From assembly GCA_019634735.1 (NCBI GenBank), contig JAHCAT010000004.1, positions 62,001 to 126,000 of the forward strand: a stretch of DNA of 64,000 nt, read 5' to 3'. Position numbers and translations under genes: made by a program. Under the pieces are notes generated by a model. It did not search any database. It saw only the letters and a program-made list of their open reading frames with translations, and had not been told where the DNA came from. The stretch's first letter is position 1, and each line of letters begins with the position of its first letter. Of the stretch, positions 18,988 through 28,081 are shown in pieces. The DNA comes from Lysobacterales bacterium. Its GTDB lineage: Bacteria; Pseudomonadota; Gammaproteobacteria; Xanthomonadales; UBA2363.

Positions 18988-19800
18988 TCAGTCGCTGGTG
19001 CTGGTCGTGTTGATCGCGTCCATCCGCCAGCGCTCGTCGATCCTCAGCATGACGGCGGTGCCGCGGATGGCCCCCGTCGCATCCCGGCCGGTGAACTCGA
19101 CCCAGGCGCGCTCGCCATCGACGGTGCCGCCCTGGATCGCCAGGCCGTCGACGCCGGGCGTGAAGGCCTTGGCCATCTCCAGCACCTGGGCCGCCTCGCC
19201 GGAGGCCACCGCGGCGCGCAGCTGCTCGGCCTGGTCGCGCGCCGAGTAGTTGATCATGCCCTCGATGTCGCCGCCATGGATGGCCTCCAGCATGGCCCGG
19301 AACGCGGCGCCGGGCTCGCCGCCATCGGCCGCCAGCGGCTGGCCGGCCCGCGGCACTTCCTGGGGCAGCACCGGCAGGTCGAACTGCACGGCATGACCGC
19401 CCTCATCCTGCCAGCGGCCCTTGATGCGATCGGCGCCGGCGTTCTCCAGGCTCAGCCCGTCGTTGCTGCTGCCGGAGATCGTGCTGCCGCCGGACATGGT
19501 GCTCCAGGACCACAGGAACCCCCCCTCGGGGTCGACCGTCAGCTGCAGGCTGTTGCCCGGGTGGTCCATGAAGTCCCACAGGTCGTACTTGCCGTCCGCG
19601 GCGAACGCGACACGGTCGAAGGCCTGGTCGCTGAACACGATGCGGACGTTGCGGCCATCGCGCACGGCCATGCCGTCGGCCACGGTGCGCAGTTCGCCGG
19701 CGGCCTGGAAGCGGCCGCTCGCGCTGCCGTCGTCGGCCAGGGCGGTATGGGCCAGCAGGACGCTGGCAGCGAGGGCGATGCAGGTGGCAAGGGTGTTCAT
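18988..19800 (-). CDS. Secreted protein of unknown function
   Basis: This 270-residue protein has a clear signal peptide (MNTLATCIALAASVLLAHTA, cleavage near ALA-DD). The N-terminal half is beta-rich with many Gly/Ser/Trp residues (GGFLWSWSTMSGGS). The C-terminal half is a helical/beta segment (EAIHGGDIEGMINYSA...AWVEFTGRD...WRMDAIN) reminiscent of NTF2-like or DUF4878 lipoprotein domains, but no firm match can be claimed. GGAGG ends four bases before the ATG. It is divergent from the ECF sigma gene across a 250-bp shared upstream region. Confidence 0.6.
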   Translation of the reverse strand: MNTLATCIALAASVLLAHTALADDGSASGRFQAAGELRTVADGMAVRDGRNVRIVFSDQAFDRVAFAADGKYDLWDFMDHPGNSLQLTVDPEGGFLWSWSTMSGGSTISGSSNDGLSLENAGADRIKGRWQDEGGHAVQFDLPVLPQEVPRAGQPLAADGGEPGAAFRAMLEAIHGGDIEGMINYSARDQAEQLRAAVASGEAAQVLEMAKAFTPGVDGLAIQGGTVDGERAWVEFTGRDATGAIRGTAVMLRIDERWRMDAINTTSTSD

Positions 19801-20050
19801 GGTTCCTCCGGTAGCGATGTGGCGCCGCCCACCGGCGCCTTCCCCTGCCCCACGCAGCAAGCGGCAGGCGGGGGCCACCTGGCACTGGCGACGGCGACGA
19901 CGGATCGCCCGCGTCGCGGATGCCGGCCGGGCAGGGCGGAAGGCTGCACGCCATGGCGCCCGCCGGGACCGTGGCACGGGAGCGCTGGCGCTTGCCCCCT
20001 GCGCGCGCGCGTGGCACGGTTGCCCGACGCCACGCCAGGGTGACGGATGC

Positions 20051-20671
20051 ATGGTGCCGGAAGAGCCGATCGACGCTGCACAGGACGGGGCCCAGGCTGT
20101 CGGCGACATCACGCGGATGCTGGGCGAGGCGCGCGACGGCGACCGCGCCGCCACCTCCGCCCTGTTCAGCGCGCTCTACGGCGAGCTCAAGCGCCTGGCA
20201 CGCGGACAGCTGCACGGACCCGCACCGCCGATGCAGGCCACCTCCCTGGTCCACGAGGCCTGGTGCAAGCTGGCCACCGGTGCCGCCGTCGATGCCTGCG
20301 ACCGTGAGCATTTCTACGCGGTCGCCGCGCGGGTGATGCGCCAGGTGGTGATCGACCACGTGCGCGCTCGCGCAGCCTTGCGTCGCGGCGGCGACCTGGT
20401 CATCGGCAGCCTCGACACCCAGGCGCTGCGCATGGCGGCCAGCCCGGAAAGCGACCTGGAGCTGCTGGCCCTGGACGAGGCCCTGGTCCGCCTGGCCGAG
20501 GTCGACCGCGATCTCGCCCGGCTGGTCGAGATGCGCTTCTTCGCAGGGCTGGAGCTGACCGAGATCAGCGCGTTGACCGGTCGCTCGGAACGTTCGCTCA
20601 AGCGCGACTGGCGTCGTGCGCGCGCCTTCCTGCATGCCCAGGTCGAGGACGGCGGCCCGACGGCCTGTTGA
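20051..20671 (+). CDS. ECF-like RNA polymerase sigma factor (TIGR02999 type)
   Basis: This sigma-70-like factor of about 206 residues would direct RNA polymerase to a dedicated promoter set. Region 2 reads ALFSALYGELKRLARGQLHG then TSLVHEAWCKLA and FYAVAARVMRQVVIDHVRAR. Region 4 is AEVDRDLARLVEMRFFAGLELTEIS... with a helix-turn-helix ending SERSLKRDWRRARAFL. This is the TIGR02999 class, often linked to Hanks-type kinases rather than to anti-sigma genes. None is adjacent here, consistent with that class. The start at 20051 is the first plausible ATG; translation from the internal ATG in TRMLGEARDGD is possible. Confidence 0.85.
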   Translation: MVPEEPIDAAQDGAQAVGDITRMLGEARDGDRAATSALFSALYGELKRLARGQLHGPAPPMQATSLVHEAWCKLATGAAVDACDREHFYAVAARVMRQVVIDHVRARAALRRGGDLVIGSLDTQALRMAASPESDLELLALDEALVRLAEVDRDLARLVEMRFFAGLELTEISALTGRSERSLKRDWRRARAFLHAQVEDGGPTAC

Positions 20672-20880
20672 AGCATGACGTGGTGAGGGTTCGGTGATTC
20701 GCCAGTCCGACACCTGTCCGGACGGGCACCCGACCGCAGGACCGCTTGCGCAGGCGCCCTGCCAAGCGGCAGCCCCTGGCCGCTCCGGGCTTGCGCCGGC
20801 CGGGCCGGGGCGATAAGAAGTCCCTTGTCCACCCGCGCCGGGCGCCCTGCCCGCGGGGTATCGCCCGGGGAAGGCCAGGG

Positions 20881-23800
20881 ATGGGAGGCAAGCCCGAACG
20901 CAGGTCCGCATGGCGACTCCACCGTGGCCAGTTGCTGGCGGCGCTGCTGGCGGCGCTGCTGCCGGGCGTGGCGCGGGCCCAGGATGCCGGCCCGGCACCC
21001 GAGCTGCTGCGCCAGCATGCCTGGCAGACCTGGAGCAGCGAGTCGGGCCTGCCGCAGATCTCCGGCAAGGCGCTGGCCCGCGATCGCAACGGCCTGCTCT
21101 GGGTCGGTACCGAGAACGGCCTGGCGCGCTTCGACGGCAGCCAGTTCGAGACCTTCACGCCGGGCACCACGCCGGCGCTGGCGGCAAGCTGGATCACCCA
21201 CCTGCGCAGCGATGAAGGTGGCGCGATCTGGATCGGCACCCTGCGCAACCTCGCCGTGCACGTCGACGGGACGTTCCTGGGCAGTCCGGACATCGGCGAG
21301 GTCGGCGACCTGGCGGTGCTCGACGACGGCAGCGTGCTGGTCGGCGGTGCCTCGCTCTGGCGTGCCCGCATCGAGACCGGCGCGCTCACCCTGGCCGCCG
21401 AGCCCGGCTGGCACGGTCCGGTCCGCCGGATGCTGGTGCGCGAGGATGGCGGCCGCTGGCTGCTGCGCGGCCAGCGCGAGCTGTGGTGGTGGCCGCCGGG
21501 CGGGGCGCCTGAACCAGCGACCCTGCCGCCGGAGATCGGCCTGGTCTCGGCCCTGCTCGACGACGGCCGGACGCAGTGGCTGGGCACCGATGCCGGTCTC
21601 TACCGGTACCAGGATGGTCGCTTCGTGATGGACCCGGTGGCACCCGGCCAGCGCAGCGTGGCGGTCCAGTCGCTCGGCATCGATGCGTCGGGAACCCTGT
21701 GGATAGGCAGTTTCGGCGAGCTCGTGCTGCGTCACGCCGATGGCCAGATCGAGGCGGTCGAACCGGGCGCGCCGGAGGCGTTTCCGTGGATCGTCAGCTT
21801 CCTGGCGACGCCGGAGGGCGTCTGGCTGGGCAGCCAGTACCACGGCATCCGTCACTACTGGCGCCCGGGCATCCGGCGCCATGGCCAGCGCGACGGCCTG
21901 CCCGACCCGACCGTCTGGTCGTTCGCCATGGACGGCGAGCGCGTGCTGGTAGGCACCGATCGCGGCGTCGCGGCATGGTCGGGGGGGCGCTTCGAGCCCC
22001 TGCTGGTGCCGGAGAACCTGCCCCATCCGGCGGTCTATGCATTGCTTGCCGACCCCGGTGGACGGCTGTGGGCTGGCACCCGTGCCGGCCTGGTGCGCCG
22101 CGATCCCGGCGCCGCCGGCCTGTTCGTCTATGCCGCGCTCGACGGGGTCCAGGTGAACGGCCTGCTCGCCCTGCCGGGCCGTGGCGTCCTGGTGGCAGCC
22201 GCCAGCGGCCTGCTGCTGGCTGACGACACCGGGGTCGTCGAGCGCTACCCGGGCTCGCCACTGGGCGGTCGGCGCGTCCGTTCGCTGGTCCCCGATGCCG
22301 ACGAGGGGCTGTGGATCGCGACCGAAACCGGCCTGTTCCGGGCCGTCGGCGAGCAGGTCGAGGCGGTGCCCGAGGCCGGGCTGGACGGCGCCTTCGTGAC
22401 CAGCGTGCGCCTGCTCCCGGACGGCCGGGTGGCGGTCGGTAGTTACGACCGCGGCATCGCGGTCGGTCGCGGCCAGGGCCCCTGGCTGCGCCTTGGGCAC
22501 GCCAACGGGTTGCCCTCGGACACGGTGTTCAACCTGTTCGAGCACGACGGCACGCTGCTGGTTTCCTATCACGACGGCGTCTATCGCCTGCCGGCCGCGT
22601 CGTTCGCGGAGGGCAGCGCGCCGGACATGCCGCGCAGCTTCGAGATGCTGCTGCTGGACCAGGGCGAGCGACCCGGCCGCAGCCGGATCCGCTGCTGCAA
22701 CGGCGCCGGCAACGACAAGGGCATCCTGCTCGCGGACCGGATCCTGCTGCCGTCGCTGGCCGGCGTCGTCGAGCTGCCGCTCGATGCCCGTCCGGCGCCG
22801 CCGCCGCGGGCCGAGGTCCTGGAGCTGGTGATCGGCGGCCAGGCACGCGCACCGGCCCCTTTGGTGATCCTGCCGGTGGGCGTGCGCGATTTCGAGGTGG
22901 GGTTCCGGGCCGTGGACTTCCGCGATGCCGCGCGGCAGCGTTTCCGCTATCGGCTGGACGGTTTCGACGCCGCCTGGCTGGAGGTGGCCGGACGCCCGCG
23001 CGCCAGCTTCACTCGCCTGCCGCCAGGACGCTACCGCTTCCAGGTGCAGGCGCGGTTGACCCAGCAGCCGTGGGGGCCAACGGCCGGCTTCGAGCTGGTG
23101 GTGCCCCGGCGCTTCGTGGAGGGTTGGCCGTTCCGCATCCAGCTGCTGCTGGCGGCGATCGGCCTGGTCGCCGTGCTGTTCCGCTGGCGCCTGCATCGCC
23201 TGAACCTGCAACGCCTCGCCCTGGAGGCCAAGGTCGACCAGCGCACGCGCGATCTCGCCCTGGCCAACGCCCGCCTGGAATCGCTCAATCGCGACCTCGC
23301 CGAGGCCAGCCTGGTCGATCCGCTGACCCAGCTCCGCAATCGCCGCTTCGTGCTGGAGCGCATGCCCGGCCTGCTGGCGCAGGTCCGCCGGCAGCGGCAG
23401 GAGAGCGGCCGCGACCTGGTGCTCGGCCTGATGCTGGTCGACGCCGACCGCTTCAAGCAGATCAACGACCGTTACGGCCACGAGACCGGCGACCGCGTGC
23501 TGTGCCGCATCGCCCAGGCCCTGCGCGAGGCCGTGCGCGCCGGCGACGAGGTGGTGCGCTGGGGTGGCGAGGAGTTCCTGGTGGTGCTGCCGGGCGTGGC
23601 GCGCGCCGATCTGGTGGCGGTGGCCGAGCGTATCCGCACCGGCATCGAGGCGGCCCCCGGCGCTGCCGGCCAGCCGACCGGCGTCACCGCATCGGTGGGC
23701 GCGGCCGGCTGGCCGCTGTCGCCCGACGGCGGCGAGCGCCACGACTGGCAGGTCGCCCTGAGCATGGCCGACTTCGCGCTGTACCGGGCCAAGGATGCTG

Positions 23801-23940
23801 GCCGCAACCGCAGCGCCATGCTGGACATGGCCCTGGTGGCGCCCGACGCCTGGCCGGATCGCCCCGACGCCACCTTCCTGCAGGGCATGGTCGAGGCCCG
23901 GCGGCTGCCGCTGCGGATCGAGCCGACAACAGCGCCCTGA
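20881..23940 (+). CDS. Diguanylate cyclase with periplasmic two-component-type propeller
   Basis: This 1019-residue sensor probably makes cyclic di-GMP. A signal sequence/TM (about 14-32) precedes a large periplasmic region of propeller blades (LLWVGTENGLARFDG, IWIGTLRNLAVHVDG, LWAGTRAGLVRRD, LWIATETGLFRA) and a Y_Y_Y domain (FRYRLDGFDAAWLE...LPPGRYRFQVQA). One helix near 755-770, a coiled linker and a GGDEF domain follow. The catalytic motif is GGEEF (895-899), and RAGD (886-889) five residues before it is a canonical product-inhibition I-site. The metal-binding DxxxFKxxND segment is DADRFKQIND. The ligand read by the propeller is unknown. Confidence 0.9.
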   Translation: MGGKPERRSAWRLHRGQLLAALLAALLPGVARAQDAGPAPELLRQHAWQTWSSESGLPQISGKALARDRNGLLWVGTENGLARFDGSQFETFTPGTTPALAASWITHLRSDEGGAIWIGTLRNLAVHVDGTFLGSPDIGEVGDLAVLDDGSVLVGGASLWRARIETGALTLAAEPGWHGPVRRMLVREDGGRWLLRGQRELWWWPPGGAPEPATLPPEIGLVSALLDDGRTQWLGTDAGLYRYQDGRFVMDPVAPGQRSVAVQSLGIDASGTLWIGSFGELVLRHADGQIEAVEPGAPEAFPWIVSFLATPEGVWLGSQYHGIRHYWRPGIRRHGQRDGLPDPTVWSFAMDGERVLVGTDRGVAAWSGGRFEPLLVPENLPHPAVYALLADPGGRLWAGTRAGLVRRDPGAAGLFVYAALDGVQVNGLLALPGRGVLVAAASGLLLADDTGVVERYPGSPLGGRRVRSLVPDADEGLWIATETGLFRAVGEQVEAVPEAGLDGAFVTSVRLLPDGRVAVGSYDRGIAVGRGQGPWLRLGHANGLPSDTVFNLFEHDGTLLVSYHDGVYRLPAASFAEGSAPDMPRSFEMLLLDQGERPGRSRIRCCNGAGNDKGILLADRILLPSLAGVVELPLDARPAPPPRAEVLELVIGGQARAPAPLVILPVGVRDFEVGFRAVDFRDAARQRFRYRLDGFDAAWLEVAGRPRASFTRLPPGRYRFQVQARLTQQPWGPTAGFELVVPRRFVEGWPFRIQLLLAAIGLVAVLFRWRLHRLNLQRLALEAKVDQRTRDLALANARLESLNRDLAEASLVDPLTQLRNRRFVLERMPGLLAQVRRQRQESGRDLVLGLMLVDADRFKQINDRYGHETGDRVLCRIAQALREAVRAGDEVVRWGGEEFLVVLPGVARADLVAVAERIRTGIEAAPGAAGQPTGVTASVGAAGWPLSPDGGERHDWQVALSMADFALYRAKDAGRNRSAMLDMALVAPDAWPDRPDATFLQGMVEARRLPLRIEPTTAP

Positions 23941-24147
23941 CCCTGCACCTGGGAACTCTCGCCCAGGCCGATTCGAGCGCCGTCGGTCGCGCGCAGGTCC
24001 GCATCAGGCCCGGCGAGTCCGCTGCGTGCGCAGCCGCCGCGCCGGGCGGGCCTCCGCGGCCGCCGCCCACGGGTTGCCGGTGCCGGACCACGGCATCCGG
24101 GAGGGCTGCCGCATCGCCGAGGCGGCGTCTGTGGGCGGTGAGGGCGG

Positions 24148-24888
24148 TCAGGCGCCCGGCAGGGTCCTGCAGCCCAGGGCGCCGAGCAGGCTGTGCAGCG
24201 CCGGCACCTGGGCAAGCCACGGTGCGGCCAGGGTCAGTGCGCCTGCCAGGACCACCATCAGGCCCAGTCCCCGGCGGCTGCCGGGACGGGACAGTCGCCG
24301 GGCCAGGCGTGCGCTGCCCCAGGTCAGCGGCAGCACGGCCGGCAGGGTGCCGACGCCGAAGGCCGCCATGGTCAGGGCGCCGTTCACGGCATCGACGGTG
24401 AACAGGGCCACCAGCAACATGCTCCATGACAGGCCGCAGGGCAGCCAGCCCCACAGCGCACCCAGCGCCAGCCGCCGGGGCAGGGTGGTCGCCGGCAGCA
24501 GTCTGCGGCCCAGGGGTTGCAGACGGCGCCAGGCGCGCTGGCCGACGCCCGCCACCGCACGCAGGCGATCGCGGCCGTCGAGCAGACGCAGGCCGACCAG
24601 GACCAGCACCGCGCCGACGCCCAGACGCAGCATCCAGGCCAGGCGCTCGACATCGATGGCGTGCACCACGCCCGCACCCAGGCCGGCGATCAGGGCGCCC
24701 GCGGCGGCGTATCCGAGCACGCGACCCAGGTTGAGGCTCACGGCCACCGCGGCGGCCTCCCGGCCGGTGCCGCCGTCGCTGGCGGCCGCCAGCGAGGTGG
24801 CCACCCCCGAACACATGAGCAGGCAGTGCACGCTGCCGAGCAGGCCGGTCAGGGCGGCCGCGGACAGCGTCAGCAGGTCGATCGGCAT
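24148..24888 (-). CDS. TauE/SafE-family membrane protein linked to cbb3 oxidase assembly
   Basis: This 246-residue inner-membrane protein has about six helices. The N-terminal stretch LTGLLGSVHCLLMCSG is the signature of the sulfite-exporter/SafE-like family that commonly closes cco clusters in proteobacteria. H20/C21/C25 lie in this helix and could handle copper (inference). Its ATG overlaps the ccoS stop (ATGA), so it is translated with the maturation genes. The exact role in oxidase maturation is not established. Confidence 0.8.
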   Translation of the reverse strand: MPIDLLTLSAAALTGLLGSVHCLLMCSGVATSLAAASDGGTGREAAAVAVSLNLGRVLGYAAAGALIAGLGAGVVHAIDVERLAWMLRLGVGAVLVLVGLRLLDGRDRLRAVAGVGQRAWRRLQPLGRRLLPATTLPRRLALGALWGWLPCGLSWSMLLVALFTVDAVNGALTMAAFGVGTLPAVLPLTWGSARLARRLSRPGSRRGLGLMVVLAGALTLAAPWLAQVPALHSLLGALGCRTLPGA

Positions 24889-25097
24889 CAGCGCGGCCGG
24901 TCCGGGTCGCCGCCGTCCTCGTCGGCGCCTGCGGCGTCATCGGGCACCGACGATGCTGGACGGTCGTCCTCGAGGATGCGCAGGGCCGGCGTGTCGAGGT
25001 CGTCGAACTGGCCGCGGTCGACCGCCCAGAAGAAGGCCCAGACCGCGATCCCCAGCAGCACCAGGCTGACCGGGATGAGGATCAGCAGGGCGTTCAC
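24888..25097 (-). CDS. ccoS: cbb3 oxidase maturation protein CcoS
   Basis: This 69-residue single-span membrane protein (LLILIPVSLVLLGIAVWAFFW) has the AVDRGQFDDLDTPALRILED segment that defines CcoS. It is needed for cofactor insertion into cbb3 oxidase in other proteobacteria. It starts with GTG, overlapping the ccoI stop (GTGA). The acidic tail (DDAAGADEDGGDPD) is not conserved in the family. Confidence 0.92.
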   Translation of the reverse strand: MNALLILIPVSLVLLGIAVWAFFWAVDRGQFDDLDTPALRILEDDRPASSVPDDAAGADEDGGDPDRPR

Positions 25098-27541
25098 CCG
25101 GACAGGCCCGGCGCAGGCCTGGGGGTTGGCGCCGCCCCGCGTGCCGGCGCGCCTTCCGGTGCGCGGGCGCTGCCGGAGCCGGCCAGCCGCAGGGCGTTGC
25201 CGGTGACCAGCAGCGAGGACAGCGCCATGCCCAGGGCGGCCAGCCAGGGCGTGACCAGGCCGAGCGCCGCCACCGGCAGGGCCACCAGGTTGTAGGCCAG
25301 CGCCCAGGCCAGGTTCTGGCGGACCACCCGGCGCGTCGACCGCGCCACCGCCAGCGTCTGCGGCAGGCGCACCAGGTTGCCCCCCATCAGCACCACGTCC
25401 GCCGCCCGGTGCGCGCTGGGCGCGCCGCTGGCCAGGGCCACCGAGACATCGGCGCCGGCCAGCACCGGCGCGTCGTTGACGCCGTCGCCGAGCATCGCCA
25501 CCACCCGGCCCTGCGCCTGCAGGTCGCGTACCCGCGCGAGCTTGTCCTGCGGCTGCTGGCGCGCGGCATGGACCGGAATCGCCAGCGACCGGGCCGCGGC
25601 GGCGACGGCGTCGGGCGCGTCGCCGCTGGCCAGTTCCAGTGCCAGGCCTTGGGCGCGCAGGCGGGCGCAGGCCTCGGCGGCGTCGTCACGCAGGCGGTCG
25701 CCGAGCCGGAAGCGGGCGACCAGCCGCCGGCCATCGCCCAGCCACACGCCGGTTTCGTCGGCGTCGGATGCCGGCATTCCTTCGGCCGCGAAGCCGGCGC
25801 GTCCGAGCCGCCAGGCCTGGCCGTCGACCTCGCCCTCGATGCCGGCGCCGGCGATCACGCGCACGGCGTTCGCGGCCGGCGCCTCGATGCCGGCGAAGGC
25901 GCTGGCGATGGGGTGGGGGCTGTGCCGCTCCAGCGCGGCGGCGATGGCCAGCGCCTGCGCGGCATCGAGATCCGCGCAGGGCTCGACGGCGGCGAGGCGG
26001 AACTGGCCGGTGCTGAGCGTGCCGGTCTTGTCCAGCAGCACGGTGTCGACCCGCGCCAGCACGTCCAGGGCGTCGGCGCGCAGGACCAGCACGCCGATGC
26101 CGGCGAGCCGCGCATGGGCGGCGGCCAGCGCCGCCGGAATGGCCAGGGACAGGGCGCAGGGGCAGGAGATGATCAGCATCGCCAGGGTGACTTCGAAGGC
26201 GCGTTCCGGCTCGATCCGCCACCACACCGCGGCGATCGCCACGGCGCAGGCGATCAGCCCCAGGACGAAGCGGCCGGCCACCGCGTCGGCGAGACGGGCG
26301 GCGCGCGGACGTTGCGCCTGGGCGCGTTCGACCAGGCGCAGCAGGTCGGACAGCACGGTGTCCTCGCCGGTGCCGGTGACCCGCATGCGCAGGCCTTGTG
26401 CGACCGCCAGGCTGCCGGCCAGCACCGTGTCGCCGGCCGCGCGCAGCACCGGTCGCGATTCGCCGGTGAGCAGGGCCTCGTCGAGTTCGGCGGCAGCGCC
26501 GAGCAGGACGCCGTCCGCCGGCACCACCTCGCCCGCGCGGACCTGCACGGTGTCGCCGGCGGCCAGGGCGTGCAGGGGCACCTGGGCCACCCCGCCGCCG
26601 GAGCCTTCCCGCCAGGCCAGCGCCGGCCGGGCGCGCGCCAGCGCGTCGACGGTCGACTGCGCACGCTGCCTGGCCATGCGCTCCAGGTAGCGCGCGACCA
26701 GCAGGAACAGCACGAACATCACCGCGGCGTCGTACCAGACGTGCGGCCCGCCGCGCACCGTCTCGACCACGCTGGCCAGCCAGGCCAGCAGCACCGAGGT
26801 GGCGATCAGGGTATCCATGCCGAACCGGCGCAGGCGCAGCTCGTTGGCCATCCCGGCCAGGAACGGCCGGCCGGCGTAGAACACCACCGGTGCGCTGACC
26901 GCCATGGTCAGCCAGCGCAGCGCATCGCGGGTCGCCTCCGGCATGGTCCGGTGGAAATCCAGGTACAGCGCCTCGGCGAACATCATCGCCTGCAGGGTGC
27001 CGATGCCGGCCACAGCCAGGCGCTTGAGCAGGTCGCGGCGTTCGGCGCGACGAGCCTGTTCGGTGGCCTCGCCGGTGGCCAGGTGGGGCCGGTAGCCCAG
27101 CGCGGCCAGGCGATCCAGCACCGTGCTGAGCGGCGTGCGCTTCGGATCCCAGTGCAGTTGCAGGCGACCGGTGACGGCGTTCGCCTCGGCCTCCAGAACG
27201 CCGGGCAGCCCGGACAGCGCGCGGCCGATCAGCCAGGCGCAGGCCGCGCAGCGGATGCCCTCGACGACGACGGTGATGCGGCGCCCCTCGCCGTCGACCA
27301 GGCTGTGGCCGGCCAGCACGTCTTCGCGGTCCCATGCGGCGTGGTCCGGCAACTCGGGATCGGCGCGTAGCCCTGCGGCGGTGCGCAGCGTGTAGTAGTC
27401 GGCCAGTCCGGCTTCGCCGATCCAGCAGGCGGCGGCGCTGCAGCCATGACAGCAGAACGCCTGTGCCGCGCCGGCCACCTGCGCCGTGACCGCTTCCGCG
27501 GCAAGCGGCTCGCCGCAATGGAAGCAGGTGCCGGCGGCCAT
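25094..27541 (-). CDS. ccoI: Copper-transporting P-type ATPase CcoI (cbb3 assembly)
   Basis: This 815-residue P1B-type ATPase delivers copper for cbb3 oxidase. An N-terminal cysteine-rich domain (CFHCGEPL, CCHGCSAA) is typical of CcoI/FixI. A heavy-metal domain with GIRCAACAW, the membrane copper motif SCPCALSLA, phosphorylation site DKTGTLSTG, and hinge GDGVNDAPVLAGADV follow. The C-terminal tail after the last helices is low-complexity (ARAPEGAPARGAAPTPRPAP). It lies 9 bp after ccoH and overlaps ccoS, an unbroken maturation operon. Confidence 0.93.
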   Translation of the reverse strand: MAAGTCFHCGEPLAAEAVTAQVAGAAQAFCCHGCSAAACWIGEAGLADYYTLRTAAGLRADPELPDHAAWDREDVLAGHSLVDGEGRRITVVVEGIRCAACAWLIGRALSGLPGVLEAEANAVTGRLQLHWDPKRTPLSTVLDRLAALGYRPHLATGEATEQARRAERRDLLKRLAVAGIGTLQAMMFAEALYLDFHRTMPEATRDALRWLTMAVSAPVVFYAGRPFLAGMANELRLRRFGMDTLIATSVLLAWLASVVETVRGGPHVWYDAAVMFVLFLLVARYLERMARQRAQSTVDALARARPALAWREGSGGGVAQVPLHALAAGDTVQVRAGEVVPADGVLLGAAAELDEALLTGESRPVLRAAGDTVLAGSLAVAQGLRMRVTGTGEDTVLSDLLRLVERAQAQRPRAARLADAVAGRFVLGLIACAVAIAAVWWRIEPERAFEVTLAMLIISCPCALSLAIPAALAAAHARLAGIGVLVLRADALDVLARVDTVLLDKTGTLSTGQFRLAAVEPCADLDAAQALAIAAALERHSPHPIASAFAGIEAPAANAVRVIAGAGIEGEVDGQAWRLGRAGFAAEGMPASDADETGVWLGDGRRLVARFRLGDRLRDDAAEACARLRAQGLALELASGDAPDAVAAAARSLAIPVHAARQQPQDKLARVRDLQAQGRVVAMLGDGVNDAPVLAGADVSVALASGAPSAHRAADVVLMGGNLVRLPQTLAVARSTRRVVRQNLAWALAYNLVALPVAALGLVTPWLAALGMALSSLLVTGNALRLAGSGSARAPEGAPARGAAPTPRPAPGLSG

Positions 27542-27550
27542 GCCCGGCGC

Positions 27551-28081
27551 TCAGCCGTCGGCGGGCAGGGCCGCCGCCAGCTCGAAGCCATCGCTGCCCG
27601 CGGTCAGCCTGCCGACCAGGCGCCAGCCGCCGTCCGCCGTGGCCAGCAGCAGATTCCAGTCGTGTTCGAGGTCGATGCCGTCCAGGCGCCCCAACCAGAC
27701 GCCGGCGCCGCCCGGCACCAGCTCGAAGTCGCGGTCCTCCGATCGGCGGACCGGATGGGCCAGCGTCAGCTGCAGCCGGCCGGCACCGGCGGCATCGCCG
27801 GCCAGGGACAGGCGGACGGCACCGGTCTGCGGATCCAGGCTGGCCTGGCCGGAGAGGCCGAGCCGGGCGGCCTCACGGTCGGCGCGCAGGTCGCTGTCCT
27901 GGACCTGGGCGGTGCGTCGGACCGGATCGATGACCGCGTCGGTGCTGCCGGTCCGGGTGGCGATGACCACGGTGCTGATGCCGGCGACCACGGTGGCGAG
28001 CGGGATCAGCACCACCAGCCACAGCATGGCGCCGCCGCTGCGCGGGCCGGAGGATCGGGAGGAGTCGTCGTTGGCGTTCAT
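27551..28081 (-). CDS. ccoH: FixH/CcoH family cbb3 assembly protein
   Basis: This 176-residue protein has one N-terminal helix (AMLWLVVLIPLATVVAGISTVVIA) and a periplasmic beta-domain with the family pattern around LTLAHPVRRSEDRDFEL and W residues near the end (HDWNLLLATADGGWRLVGRL). CcoH/FixH stabilises the oxidase during assembly. Its ATG overlaps the ccoG stop (ATGA). The Ser/Arg-rich first 18 residues are a local feature. Confidence 0.85.
   Translation of the reverse strand: MNANDDSSRSSGPRSGGAMLWLVVLIPLATVVAGISTVVIATRTGSTDAVIDPVRRTAQVQDSDLRADREAARLGLSGQASLDPQTGAVRLSLAGDAAGAGRLQLTLAHPVRRSEDRDFELVPGGAGVWLGRLDGIDLEHDWNLLLATADGGWRLVGRLTAGSDGFELAAALPADG

Noticed and set aside
20672..20880. 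GEMM-type c-di-GMP riboswitch before the propeller cyclase or the protease
   Set aside because: None of the conserved GEMM-I/II sequence blocks was seen in 20672-20880 or 50007-50467.
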